From Sphingosinicella microcystinivorans (GTDB lineage Bacteria; Pseudomonadota; Alphaproteobacteria; Sphingomonadales; Sphingomonadaceae), in contig NZ_RBWX01000008.1 in NCBI RefSeq assembly GCF_003634215.1, positions 496,001 to 560,000 on the forward strand: 64,000 nt of DNA, given 5' to 3'. Of the stretch, positions 46,875 through 55,202 are shown piece after piece (positions within the stretch are counted from its first letter, which is position 1; every line of letters starts with the position of its first letter). The position numbers and the translations under genes are program-made. The notes below the pieces were generated by a model. The model saw nothing but the letters and a program-made list of their open reading frames with translations. It searched no databases and was not told the DNA's origin.

Positions 46875-47173
46875 CGCCCGGCAAGGATTTGCGTCAGCAG
46901 CGTTTTCAGCGCAGGCGTCGCCGCCGCGAGTCCCCCCGCCACAAGCGCCTCGGAGAATGCCTCCCGCTCCGCGCCCTGCGGATCGAGGCAGTGCCAGAAC
47001 AGCCCCGCCATCTCGGCCAGCGAAAGCTGCCCCGCCGCCGCGCGCTCGACGAGCCCGAACAGCGGCCCCAACTCCGCCTCCGCCGCCACCAGCGCCGCAA
47101 AGCTCGGCCGCAACCGCAACCGCTCGTCCGCGATCAGAAGCTCAGCTTCACCGCGCAGGGGGTTCGCAGTCAC
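46871..47173 (-). CDS. GTA-gp10 family protein
   Basis: The 100-residue protein matches the GTA gp10 family: MTANPLRGEAELLIADERLRLRPSFAALVAAEAELGPLFGLVER and a C-terminal helical segment. It is a likely tail assembly factor acting with the small chaperone. It overlaps the tail tube gene by four bases and the chaperone gene by four. Confidence 0.92.
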   Translation of the reverse strand: MTANPLRGEAELLIADERLRLRPSFAALVAAEAELGPLFGLVERAAAGQLSLAEMAGLFWHCLDPQGAEREAFSEALVAGGLAAATPALKTLLTQILAGR

Positions 47174-47580
47174 GCCGTCACCACCGGCCCGGCGCTTTCC
47201 AGCGCGAGCGTGTACGTCCGCTCCCCGCCGAAATCGCCCGCGTAGTCGAGCCGCGTCACCAAAAACGGCCCCTGCATTTTCTCGCCGCTCTCGAAGCTCA
47301 GCTCATACCCCGCCACCGTGCCGCCGAGCGCCAGCGTCTTCAGCTGCGCCTCGGCGGCCGACCCGGTGAACACCCCCGCGCCGGACACGGAAACATGCCG
47401 AACCCCGCCCCCCGAAAGCAGCTCGCGCCATCCCCCCGATCCCTTGTTCGTCACCGCGACCGCCTCGCTCGCGATCGACATCTGCGTCGTGCGCAGCCCC
47501 GCGATCGTCTGGTACGTCGCGGGCGCTCCCCCGTTCGAAAGTTTCAGCAGGAACGCGCTGCCCTTTTCGGCTGCCATCAT
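47170..47580 (-). CDS. Major tail tube protein (GTA gp9-like)
   Basis: The 136-residue protein begins MMAAEKGSAFLLKLSNG and has VAGLRTTQ-like (here IAGLRTTQMSI) and SGGVRHVSVSGAGVFTG segments of the TP901-1-type major tail protein. It should form the hexameric tube of the flexible tail. It is 10 bases after the tail terminator gene. Confidence 0.92.
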   Translation of the reverse strand: MMAAEKGSAFLLKLSNGGAPATYQTIAGLRTTQMSIASEAVAVTNKGSGGWRELLSGGGVRHVSVSGAGVFTGSAAEAQLKTLALGGTVAGYELSFESGEKMQGPFLVTRLDYAGDFGGERTYTLALESAGPVVTA

Positions 47581-47590
47581 CGTGTCTCCT

Positions 47591-47983
47591 TCAAAGCGTT
47601 TCGGTGCGCGCGCGAAATTCGATGGTGCCGCTCACCATCCCGCGCGCGGGGTCGGATGCCGTGCGGCTGCGCAGCATGTCGTTGGTGACGAGCCGGTGAC
47701 CCTCGAGCGCAGCGATCCCCAGCACCGCCGTTTCCACTGCGCCGAGAACGGGCTTCAACGCCGAAACCGCGTCCCCCGCGGCCCACGCGGTCACGGCATA
47801 AAGATGCTGCCGCCGCCGCTCGGTCTTGGTCGAAATGTCGGTCACGAGATCCGGCCCGATTGTCAGGTAGGGCAGCACCGCGCCTGGCGGCGGCCCGTCG
47901 TAGACACCCGTCGCCAACGAACCCGCCAACCCACCCAAAGCCGCGTACAGCGCCTGCTGCAGCGCAAGTCCCGCATCACTCAT
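47591..47983 (-). CDS. DUF3168 tail terminator (GTA gp8-like)
   Basis: The 130-residue protein (MSDAGLALQQALYAALGG) matches DUF3168: VYDGPPPGAVLPYLTIGPD and RRRQHLYAVTAW, then the ALEGHRLVTNDM turn. It ends the tail tube and joins it to the head. It overlaps the small gene upstream by four bases. Confidence 0.92.
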   Translation of the reverse strand: MSDAGLALQQALYAALGGLAGSLATGVYDGPPPGAVLPYLTIGPDLVTDISTKTERRRQHLYAVTAWAAGDAVSALKPVLGAVETAVLGIAALEGHRLVTNDMLRSRTASDPARGMVSGTIEFRARTETL

Positions 47984-48201
47984 AAAAGGCTCCTCAACCA
48001 AGCGCCCGGCCAGCGGAGCCGCGCGTCGCTGATCGCCCGCCGCCGCAAACCGTGCCCGGCGAGCCGGATTTCGCTGCCCTCCGCGCGGATGGACACGCCG
48101 GGCAGATCATCCGCCAGTCCCGCGAGCCGCCGCACGATCCGATGCTCGGCACGGCCGGAAATTTGTGCAGCTTTGCTGCGCAGCAAATCCTGGAATTTCA
48201 T
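47980..48201 (-). CDS. Small basic protein in the GTA head-tail region
   Basis: This 73-residue, Arg-rich protein (MKFQDLLRSKAAQISGRAEH) overlaps both neighbours by four bases, so it is very likely translated. I see no domain. Its place between head closure and tail terminator suggests a neck or assembly role. Confidence 0.7.
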   Translation of the reverse strand: MKFQDLLRSKAAQISGRAEHRIVRRLAGLADDLPGVSIRAEGSEIRLAGHGLRRRAISDARLRWPGAWLRSLL

Positions 48202-48518
48202 ACCCTTGCTTCTGCTCTGAGGAGGATGCGATCAGGCCGCAGCGGATCGCGCGTCGCGGCGATCACGGTCAGCGCCTGTCCACGCCACTGCAAGCGGTCC
48301 CCGACCTTTGCCGAAGCCTCCCCGCGCATCACGATCGTGTAGCGCGCAGGCGCCGAGAGCCGTTCGGCCCGCGCACCGATCACAGGCGTCTCGCTCTCCA
48401 CGCTCGCCCACATCGGCGCGCCGAACACGGGATCGCCGGCCGCGCCCGCAGCATCGCCCGCGGTGTGGACCCCGATCGCAACGCGCTCTTTCAGCGCACC
48501 CGCCAGCTCGCCGCTCAT
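48198..48518 (-). CDS. Head-tail adaptor/head closure protein (GTA gp7-like)
   Basis: The 106-residue protein starting MSGELAGALKERVAIG has the head closure pattern with PMWASVESETPVIGARAERLSAPARYTIVMR and RLQWRGQALTVIAATRDP. It joins the connector to the tail. It overlaps the connector gene by four bases. An ATG 10 codons earlier lies inside that gene and is less likely. Confidence 0.88.
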   Translation of the reverse strand: MSGELAGALKERVAIGVHTAGDAAGAAGDPVFGAPMWASVESETPVIGARAERLSAPARYTIVMRGEASAKVGDRLQWRGQALTVIAATRDPLRPDRILLRAEARV

Positions 48519-49006
48519 GCGAGGCGCATCCGCCGCCAGGGCCGCCAAAGCGCCGCAACCGCCGCAGGCGGCCCCGCGTCGCCCGCAGCGTCGCGGTGCC
48601 CATAAAGGTGCGCGGTCAGCCGCACGATGCCCTGCCGCAGCGGCTCGGGCACGCCGTTCCAGTCCCCGGCCAGCCCCGCTTCCACCACGATGCGCGCTGG
48701 CGTACGCCCGGAAACACGCACCCAGCCATCGCCGGAAGCGTCTGTCAGACTGTCGAACGCAGCGGCATCCTCACCAACGAACGCGCCTTCGAAGCTGCGC
48801 ACGGGTGTCGCCGCCAGCCGGTGCCACTCACCGTCAGCCGCAACCGTCTCGCTGCGTTCCTCCGCGATCAGCACTTGCCCCGTGAAGGCCTCGCACAGCG
48901 CTGCAGCGCTCCGCACCAGCCCGGCGAGCAGCGCATCCTCCTCAACTCCATCGATGCGCAGATACGCCTTCACCTCGCCGAGCGAGACGGCAAGCGGCGC
49001 GCTCAT
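48515..49006 (-). CDS. Head-tail connector protein (GTA gp6-like)
   Basis: The 163-residue protein has the gp6 connector pattern MSAPLAVSLGEVKAYLRIDG, DALLAGLVRSAAALCEAFTGQVL, and a long C-terminal helix (PLRQGIVRLTAHLYGHR). It forms the ring under the portal. It overlaps the fibre-adaptor gene by four bases, which shows that the inserted block is translated in one unit with the tail genes. Confidence 0.9.
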   Translation of the reverse strand: MSAPLAVSLGEVKAYLRIDGVEEDALLAGLVRSAAALCEAFTGQVLIAEERSETVAADGEWHRLAATPVRSFEGAFVGEDAAAFDSLTDASGDGWVRVSGRTPARIVVEAGLAGDWNGVPEPLRQGIVRLTAHLYGHRDAAGDAGPPAAVAALWRPWRRMRLA

Positions 49007-49284
49007 CGTTCGTCCACCCGGATGGAAAGCGCGCGTTCCTCGATACGCCCGCTCGTCAGCGTCACCCGATTGGTCACGCGATAGACGTGGCCGGGGATGC
49101 CGCCCTGAAGCGTCGCCGAAGCGCGCCCGGCTTCGCTCGCAGCCCCATCCACGGCAATGCCGCCCGGCTCCTCGGGCGCCACGATCCATACGCTGGCGGC
49201 GATCGTGTCGCCCGCCAGATAGCCCGCCGCCCAGTCGACCGTGTAGTCGATCCGCGCGCCGGGATCCTTCAGATAGAATCCCAT
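49003..49284 (-). CDS. Phage fibre-tail adaptor-like protein
   Basis: The 93-residue protein (MGFYLKDPGARIDYTVDWAA) shows the pattern KDPxxxxDYxxDW, GDTIAASVW, and GGIPGHVYRVTNRVTLTSGR of a small beta-sandwich family linked to phage fibres. It is not part of the RcGTA core. It opens the inserted block beside the M14-like gene, 23 bases away, and may hold it to the particle. Confidence 0.78.
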   Translation of the reverse strand: MGFYLKDPGARIDYTVDWAAGYLAGDTIAASVWIVAPEEPGGIAVDGAASEAGRASATLQGGIPGHVYRVTNRVTLTSGRIEERALSIRVDER

Positions 49285-49307
49285 CGCAAACTCCGTGGTT
49301 GATCTGG

Positions 49308-51659
49308 TCAGGCCGCGCCGACGCCGAGCACGCGGCTGTCCGGCCGCACGCGCAGCACCGCGCCGGACAGGGCGGGCGGGATGAGACCCGTGCTGAGAAC
49401 AGGCCGCGCCGCGCGGTGCGGCATCGATGCGCCCGCGCCCCGCACCAGTCCCGCCGCCGTCAGAGTGGACGCAGCCACATGCTGGCTGTGACGGCAGGAC
49501 GCCGCCGCGATTTGTCCTGCGAGCGACAGCGCCGCTGCGCTGCTCTGCTGCACGTGCGCGGCACCCGCAGGCGCGAGCCACGGCGTCAATGCCGCCGGGC
49601 CGGACTGCATGCTCTGCACCGCCGCCGCCGGACTCAGCGCGGCGCCGAACCAGCCGTCTTGATATGTATCCGCAAGCGCAGGGCCGATCGTGTCGACGCT
49701 AGCGCCGATCTCGCTCAGGAAATCCGCGAAGGCGTAAGACCATTCGAATGTGATGCCGAAGCCGCCCACGGTTCCGGCTCGCGCAAACGCCGTGCTGCTG
49801 CCCGTCGAACTCGAAGAATAATTGTGCAGCGATGTGCCGTAGAGCGTCTCGACATTGGCGATGAACGCGCTTTCCGCGCCGCTCGCACCGTCCTTGTACG
49901 TCCCGAACTGCGCGCCGCTGAACGTATGGCTGTGCCATGCGATCTGGCCGGCGCAATTCAGCAGGCTCGCGGCATTCACGCCCCATTCGGCCACAAGCAG
50001 CGCAACGCTCGCCTCGATGCTGAGGATCGGATCGGCAACGTCGCTGCGGTTGATCGCGTTCGATCCCCAGGCCCGGTTGGGATCGTCGCCGACATCTCCG
50101 GCCTCCGCGACGCCGCGCGCCATGCCGCCGACCATGCCCGCCGTATTGGTGATGAGGAACACGTGCTCGAATGCGCTGCGCAGACTGTCGTGGTCAGCGT
50201 CGTCCACGCTCATCAGCCGTTCGGCGAAGCGCAGCATGGCGCGCAGCCCGCCCCATTCGCCCGCGTGCGTCCAGGTGTGAAACAGCCGCGTCTTCGGTCC
50301 CGAGGCGCTGGCGTCTGTTATGCCGAATGCGAAGGCATATGTGTCACCGACAGCGATTCCGTCCGGGCTCACGAGGTCCGGAAAATCGTAATACGCATAT
50401 TTGTTCGGCGCCGAGGCCGAAACGCCGAGCGCCGCGCACGCCGCCGGACGGCACATGTGCGCGTTCGCGTCCCACGTCGTCAGCCAGGCCTCCAGCTCAG
50501 CGTAGGGCACCGGCGGAATGTTGGCGATCTGGATCACCGCTTCGGCGAAGGCACCCGTCTTCGCAAAGGTCAGCAGCGATCCCGAAACCGATCGGCTGTC
50601 GAACGGCACCCAGGCAGACATGTCGCCGATCGTGGAGCCATATCGCCAGTAAAGCCGGTTGCTCGCGGGCGGTGTCGATTGCCGCCAGTTCGCGAAGTCG
50701 AGCGTGAACGTCGGCGAACGCCCCGCCTCTTTCAGGTCGACGGTCGCGTAAAACCCTTCCCACTTCGATCCGGGGATGTTCGCGTTCATTTCAGGATCGC
50801 CGAACAGCGCGATGGTCGGCGTGGTCGTGCTGCCACCGGTGATGACCGTTGCCCCAACATCGATGTCGCCGCCGCCCGGCGGACGCGACAGCGTCGGCGT
50901 GATATCGGCTACGCCGGGAAGCGGCGACCCCGCCGTGTGGCCCGACCTGGCGCCGGCAGGGGCAAGCGAACCGGCTGCCGCGCCCTGAAGGATCAGGCCC
51001 ACGACGTGGTTCGATCCGTTCGACCAGCTGCCGCTTGCCGGCGTGAACGGATAGCAGATACCCGTCAGCGTTTGCGCCTCGCCCGGAGCATGGTCCGCAA
51101 CGCCCATCGCCCCGCCCGACGCGCCCGATCCGACTGCGGCGGTCAATCGCGCGGCCCCGTGGGAGGGGCTGCCCCACGTGCAGCCCGCCGCGGTCACGAC
51201 CTGAAGATAAACCAGCCGTGCATCGGCGGGCACGTCGATGTCGAACGTTGCGCACGCGGCGCTCGATCCCGGCGCATAGGCGGGCGTGGAAACTGCGCCC
51301 GGGCTGCCGGCGTCATATTCGATTACCGCGATCTGGATGTCGCTGCCCGTCACGCCGTTGTGGCTCACCGAAAGCGGCGCGCTGCCCGTCGCGGCGTTCT
51401 CCAGAACCCACATGTCGGCAACGTCCACCGTGGCCGACGAACCGAGGTCGCCCTTGTTTGCGCGCGTAAAGCTCTGCGCACCGCGCGCAATGCCGGTGAT
51501 GGCAAGCGGCGACGATGCGTTCGCACGCTCGTGGTCGATCACCGCGATCAGCGTGTGACCGCTGCCCGAAACGGCATAGGCGTCCGTGGCGATCGGGCTC
51601 GCGTTCGCCGTCGTGTCGACATGGACAACGGCGGCGTTCACGAATTGGGGAGCGGTCAT
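49308..51659 (-). CDS. Fibre-like protein with an M14-type zinc carboxypeptidase domain
   Basis: The 783-residue protein has no signal peptide. Residues about 30-225 are a beta-sandwich with repeated hydrophobic/polar strands (TLIAVIDHERANASSPLAIT). A Gly/Pro linker follows to about 285. Residues about 286-660 match cytosolic-type M14 carboxypeptidases. A W-rich beta domain (LYWRYG, AWVPFD, PPVPYAELEAWL) leads into HAGEW (H465, E468), DDPNRAW (N528, R529), WHSH (H576) and ITFEWSY (E639). The spacings resemble carboxypeptidase A H69/E72, N144-R145, H196 and E270. A Ser/Ala-rich tail follows to the end. It lies between capsid and connector genes. Likely a particle-borne peptidase; the substrate is unknown. 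Confidence 0.75.
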   Translation of the reverse strand: MTAPQFVNAAVVHVDTTANASPIATDAYAVSGSGHTLIAVIDHERANASSPLAITGIARGAQSFTRANKGDLGSSATVDVADMWVLENAATGSAPLSVSHNGVTGSDIQIAVIEYDAGSPGAVSTPAYAPGSSAACATFDIDVPADARLVYLQVVTAAGCTWGSPSHGAARLTAAVGSGASGGAMGVADHAPGEAQTLTGICYPFTPASGSWSNGSNHVVGLILQGAAAGSLAPAGARSGHTAGSPLPGVADITPTLSRPPGGGDIDVGATVITGGSTTTPTIALFGDPEMNANIPGSKWEGFYATVDLKEAGRSPTFTLDFANWRQSTPPASNRLYWRYGSTIGDMSAWVPFDSRSVSGSLLTFAKTGAFAEAVIQIANIPPVPYAELEAWLTTWDANAHMCRPAACAALGVSASAPNKYAYYDFPDLVSPDGIAVGDTYAFAFGITDASASGPKTRLFHTWTHAGEWGGLRAMLRFAERLMSVDDADHDSLRSAFEHVFLITNTAGMVGGMARGVAEAGDVGDDPNRAWGSNAINRSDVADPILSIEASVALLVAEWGVNAASLLNCAGQIAWHSHTFSGAQFGTYKDGASGAESAFIANVETLYGTSLHNYSSSSTGSSTAFARAGTVGGFGITFEWSYAFADFLSEIGASVDTIGPALADTYQDGWFGAALSPAAAVQSMQSGPAALTPWLAPAGAAHVQQSSAAALSLAGQIAAASCRHSQHVAASTLTAAGLVRGAGASMPHRAARPVLSTGLIPPALSGAVLRVRPDSRVLGVGAA

Positions 51660-51672
51660 GGCCTTGTGCCTC

Positions 51673-52044
51673 TCAGGCCGGATCGCCGATTTCGATATCC
51701 CACCCGCCGAAGCTCACGGTGCTTGCGGCAACCAGCGGCTGCGCGGGGCAGGTCGTCACATAAAGCAGCCGCGATCCGGCGGCATCGAGCAGCGCCACAT
51801 GCGTCGCGGTGCCCGATGCGGTGATGGCGACATCGCTTTTCGCCGCAACGCTGAGGCGCCGCCCGGAGGTGACGCCCTCGCCAATCGTGAAGTCCGCGCT
51901 CGTCATCGCCGCATCGGCAAGTGCGCCGCTGTTTGCGGCGCCGTAGCTCGCGGGTTCGGCGGCGAGTGCCACCATGCGTGTGGCGCCCGTCTTCACGGCG
52001 CCGAGCGCCGCATCGAGCACGTCGTTGTGCACGGCTTTCGCCAT
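51673..52044 (-). CDS. Small phage-type structural protein
   Basis: The 123-residue protein (MAKAVHNDVLDAALGAVK) has the pattern FTIGEGVTSGRRLSVAAKSDV, ASGTATHVALLDAAGSRLLYVTTC and VSFGGWDIEIGDP, seen in many phage genomes next to fibre genes. It probably is a fibre or decoration component. It is 13 bases before the M14-like gene and 74 after the capsid gene. Confidence 0.75.
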   Translation of the reverse strand: MAKAVHNDVLDAALGAVKTGATRMVALAAEPASYGAANSGALADAAMTSADFTIGEGVTSGRRLSVAAKSDVAITASGTATHVALLDAAGSRLLYVTTCPAQPLVAASTVSFGGWDIEIGDPA

Positions 52045-52118
52045 GTCCTGTCTCCTTGTTTCGTGAAAAAGGGGTGCGCCGCAGCGGCAGGGGGACCGCC
52101 GCGGCGCGTTCGCTGCGG

Positions 52119-53210
52119 CTAGGCCGCGGCGAATTTCAAAAGCTTGATCGCTTCCGAATTGGCGACCGCGCCGCCGATCCGTTTCGTCGCGTAGAAATGC
52201 ACGAACGGCTTGTGCGAATAGGGATCGCGCAGGATGCGCGTCGCCGTGCGTTCGGCGATCACATAACCGGCCGCGAAATTGCCGAACGCGATCGAAAGGC
52301 TGCCCGCGCCGATATCCGGCATCGCCTCGGCCTCCACCACCGGATAGCCGAGCAGCGTCGCCGGCTGCCCCTCAGCGAGACCCGGACGCCACAGGAAATT
52401 CTCGTCGCCGTCCTTCATCTTGCGCACCCGCGCCAGCGTCTTCGAATTCATCACGAACACCGCGCCCTGCCGGTAAACGGGCCGCAGCAGATGCACGAGG
52501 TCGATCAGCGCGTTCTCCGGTTCACTCGCCGTGAAGTTCCCGGAAACGCCCGTCGCCAGATGCTGCAGCGTCCCGAACGCCCGAACCGCATCCCCGGTCG
52601 CGGCGGTCGCATAGCTCAGGAACCCCTTGGGCTGGTTCGTCCCGTTCCCGTTCACGAACGCCGCGCCTTCCACGGCGGCGAACTCGCGGGCGATCTCGTC
52701 CGAAAGCCAGCTTTCCACGTCGAACGCCACATCGTCGAGCATCGCCTGGCTCGCCGCCGGGTTCGCATAAAGCTCTCCCATGGGCGGCGCGATTTCGTTG
52801 AAGTCGGGCGTTTCCGTCTCGGGCCTTGCCGCGATGTCCGAAACCCAGCCCGAAGCGAAGCCGCCGCTCGCCACCAGCTTGCGGTAATTGCTGCTCCCCA
52901 CCTTCACCACGTTCGCGATCGCGCGAATGGGCGAGATGTCCTTCAAGGTCGCGTCGATCTTCTGATCGATTTCCACAGGCACCGCATAGCCGCCGTCGCT
53001 GTCTGCAAGCGACATCGCCTTCACCTCCGGCGCGGCAATCCCCTTGCGCAGATACCCGTCCGCAAACGCCTTCCGCTCCGGCACAGCCTCGTGCCCAAGC
53101 GCCGGCCGCCCAGCCTTCACCAGCTCGGCCGTCAGCGCCGCCACTTCGCCGCGCAGCACATCCACCTGCGCCGCCTCAACCTCACCGTCCGCCTTCACTT
53201 CATAGTCCAT
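52119..53210 (-). CDS. Major capsid protein, HK97 fold (GTA gp5-like)
   Basis: The 363-residue protein has a coiled N-terminal delta region (about 1-60), the usual cut site area near SLADSDGGYAVPVEID, and HK97 segments such as GAAFVNGNGTNQPKGFLSY and PVYRQGAVFVMNSKTLARVRKM. FAAGYVIAERTATRILRDPYS sits near the end. It builds the head. It overlaps the protease gene by 11 bases. Confidence 0.95.
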   Translation of the reverse strand: MDYEVKADGEVEAAQVDVLRGEVAALTAELVKAGRPALGHEAVPERKAFADGYLRKGIAAPEVKAMSLADSDGGYAVPVEIDQKIDATLKDISPIRAIANVVKVGSSNYRKLVASGGFASGWVSDIAARPETETPDFNEIAPPMGELYANPAASQAMLDDVAFDVESWLSDEIAREFAAVEGAAFVNGNGTNQPKGFLSYATAATGDAVRAFGTLQHLATGVSGNFTASEPENALIDLVHLLRPVYRQGAVFVMNSKTLARVRKMKDGDENFLWRPGLAEGQPATLLGYPVVEAEAMPDIGAGSLSIAFGNFAAGYVIAERTATRILRDPYSHKPFVHFYATKRIGGAVANSEAIKLLKFAAA

Positions 53211-53631
53211 GGGATCCTCCTTCTGTGATTGAAAAAACCCGCGCGAGCGGCTGCATGGGAAAGGTCACCAGCGAGACCTCGATCAGCTCCACCGCCAGCA
53301 GTTCGCGAAGCCCCCGCGCCCGGTCGGCCCGCGCGCGCTTCACGCGGTATCCGAACGACAACCCGGAAAGCGCCCCGGCGCGCAGCAAACTCGCCGCCTC
53401 CCGTGCCCCCGCGCTCCCGTCCGCAAGCCGCGCCGAAATCCGAAGCCCGCGCCCGTCCTCCTCGACCCGCTCGACAAGCCCCACCGGCCGCGCCGCATCG
53501 TGCTGCCACAGCAGCGGCACCGCCCCCGCGCCCACAAAAGCGCCCTTCCGCACCACGTCCCGCCCCCGGTCCGGCACATCGAACACAGCCGCATAGCCGG
53601 CGAGGCGCAGCGCGCCTTCCGTTCCCATCAT
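53200..53631 (-). CDS. HK97 family prohead protease (GTA gp4-like)
   Basis: The 143-residue protein from MMGTEGALRLAGYAAVFD has the herpes/HK97 protease core: LLWQHDAARPVG (catalytic His), ALSGLSFGYRV (catalytic Ser), and LLAVELIEVSLVTFPMQPLA (third residue region). It trims the capsid N-terminus. The start is at 53631, or 53628 for the second Met. Confidence 0.92.
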   Translation of the reverse strand: MMGTEGALRLAGYAAVFDVPDRGRDVVRKGAFVGAGAVPLLWQHDAARPVGLVERVEEDGRGLRISARLADGSAGAREAASLLRAGALSGLSFGYRVKRARADRARGLRELLAVELIEVSLVTFPMQPLARVFSITEGGSHGL

Positions 53632-53648
53632 CCGCAATGTCCTCGCTG

Positions 53649-53960
53649 TTATTCGGCGAACACGCCCTTGAGGCCCACGGTCACCGCCAGCCCCATCACC
53701 AGCCCCGCGAGCGTCAAGCGCACCAGCCAGCCGACAAGCGCCGCCCGCGCGCTTTTCTTCGCCTCGCGCCACGCGCCGAGCAGCGCGCGCAGTTCACCCA
53801 CGTCATGCGCCGCCTTCGCGTCGGTCAGCCCCACGCGCGCCAGTGCCCGCGCCGCGCCCACCTCGCTCGCCTCTTCCACGAGCGCGCGCAGCGTCACCAG
53901 GTCCGCGCCCTTCCCCGCCGCCTGCGCGATAAGGCCCGTCAGCATCGCGGCTTCATTCAC
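53649..53960 (-). CDS. DUF6127-like small membrane protein (GTA g3.5 position)
   Basis: The 103-residue protein has a helical N-terminal part (MLTGLIAQAAGKGADLVTLRALVEEASEVGAARALARVGL) and a C-terminal membrane helix (LTLAGLVMGLAVTVGLKGVFAE). It lies between portal and protease, the place of the g3.5 gene. I think it is the DUF6127 family. It overlaps the portal gene by four bases. Function unknown. Confidence 0.78.
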   Translation of the reverse strand: MNEAAMLTGLIAQAAGKGADLVTLRALVEEASEVGAARALARVGLTDAKAAHDVGELRALLGAWREAKKSARAALVGWLVRLTLAGLVMGLAVTVGLKGVFAE

Positions 53961-55090
53961 GCGAAGTCCTCCGCATCGATCCCGAGCAGCCGCCGCTTCT
54001 CTTCACCTGAAAGGAAATCCGCCGCGCTCACCTGCGCCCACAAAATCTCGCGGTCGTGCGACAGCGCCGGAATCTCGTCCTTGTCGATCGCGACGCTCGC
54101 GTCCGCCCACCAGTGCGAAAGCCACCCCGAAAGCGCCTCCACGATCCGCTGGGCGAGCGGCAGCACCGTCAGCCGCCACAGCGCTCGATTGGCTTCCGAA
54201 TAGTTCGCATACGTATTGTCGCCCGGCAGCCCCAGCAGCATCGGCGGCACCCCGAAGGCGAGCGCGATGTCGCGCGCGGCGGCGGCGTGCATTCCGGCGA
54301 AATCCATGTCGGCGGGCGTCATCGAGAGCGCCTGCCATTTCAGCCCGCCTTCCAGCAGCATCGGTCGCCCCGCGTTCCCAGCCCCCGCGAAGCTCGCCTC
54401 CATCTCGGCGCGCAGCCGCGCGAACTGCGCCGGAGACAGCGCGCCCTCGCCCTCGAACACCAGCGCGCCGGAGGGCCGCGCCGCATTGCCGAGCAGCGCG
54501 CGGTTCCACGCCGCCGCCGCATTGTGCGTCGCCACCGCCCCCGCCGCCGCCGCCAGGCAGCCGAGCCCATAATGATCGTCGGTCGGGTTCAGCATCCGGA
54601 TGTGCAGCACGCCGGCACCATCACCCGATCCGCAGCCATGCGCCGGAAGCCGCACTGCCGTCTCTCCGGCGCGGTAGAGATACGCCGCCGGCCACCCGCG
54701 CGCGTCGCCTTCCACCGTCACCCGGTCCGGCCGCAGCGCGTGCAGTTCCGCAGGCCGCCCGCCCGCGCCGATCGCCGCGTCCACATAGGCGTTGCCGTGC
54801 AGCAGAAGATGCACCGCCAGCGTTTCCAGAAACCCCGCCCGCGTCTCGCGCGGATTGGGCTGCGCGATCAGCCCCGCGAGCGCCCCGCCCGAAACTTTGA
54901 GCGGCGCCGATCCCGCACTCTCCGCAACCAGCCGGATTGCCCGGCTCGCGACAGGATTGCGCGTCAAAGCCTCGCGCACCCGCGCCGCATAAGACGCAGG
55001 CACATCGCCCGCGTCCCAGCCCCCGCCATAGCCCAGCACATGACGCGGCAAGGCCGGACGCCCGCTCTTGCGGCCGAACCAGTTCAACAT
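53957..55090 (-). CDS. Phage portal protein (GTA gp3-like)
   Basis: The 377-residue protein (MLNWFGRKSGRPALP) shows portal features of the HK97 type: NPVASRAIRLVAESAGSAPL, HGNAYVDAAIGAGGRPAELHALRPDRVTVE, and GVPPMLLGLPGDNTYANYSEANRALWR. It forms the dodecameric gate at a head vertex. GGAGATC sits ahead of the ATG at 55090. An upstream repeat separates it from the cupin gene, so the core cluster restarts here. Confidence 0.95.
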   Translation of the reverse strand: MLNWFGRKSGRPALPRHVLGYGGGWDAGDVPASYAARVREALTRNPVASRAIRLVAESAGSAPLKVSGGALAGLIAQPNPRETRAGFLETLAVHLLLHGNAYVDAAIGAGGRPAELHALRPDRVTVEGDARGWPAAYLYRAGETAVRLPAHGCGSGDGAGVLHIRMLNPTDDHYGLGCLAAAAGAVATHNAAAAWNRALLGNAARPSGALVFEGEGALSPAQFARLRAEMEASFAGAGNAGRPMLLEGGLKWQALSMTPADMDFAGMHAAAARDIALAFGVPPMLLGLPGDNTYANYSEANRALWRLTVLPLAQRIVEALSGWLSHWWADASVAIDKDEIPALSHDREILWAQVSAADFLSGEEKRRLLGIDAEDFA

Positions 55091-55116
55091 CAGCGATCTC
55101 CAAAAAAGAAGAAAAT

Positions 55117-55154
55117 CCCCCTCGCCCCGTTGGGGAGAGGGATGGGGAGAGGGG
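55117..55154. repeat. Palindrome-like intergenic repeat ahead of the portal gene
   Basis: CCCCTCGCCCCGTTGGGGAGAGGGATGGGGAGAG-like sequence with CCCC and GGGG arms occurs just before the portal gene. It resembles common bacterial intergenic repeats and marks the portal side of the inserted island. Confidence 0.6.
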
Positions 55155-55202
55155 ACAATCAAAAAACCGATCTACGCCCCCTTCAGGAGCGGCGCAGAAC
55201 CC

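Noticed and set aside
48627-51824. Plus-strand open frame of 1,065 codons
   Set aside because: It is antisense to the fibre-like and connector genes, is Arg/His-rich, and has no fold or ribosome site; it is a GC-bias shadow.
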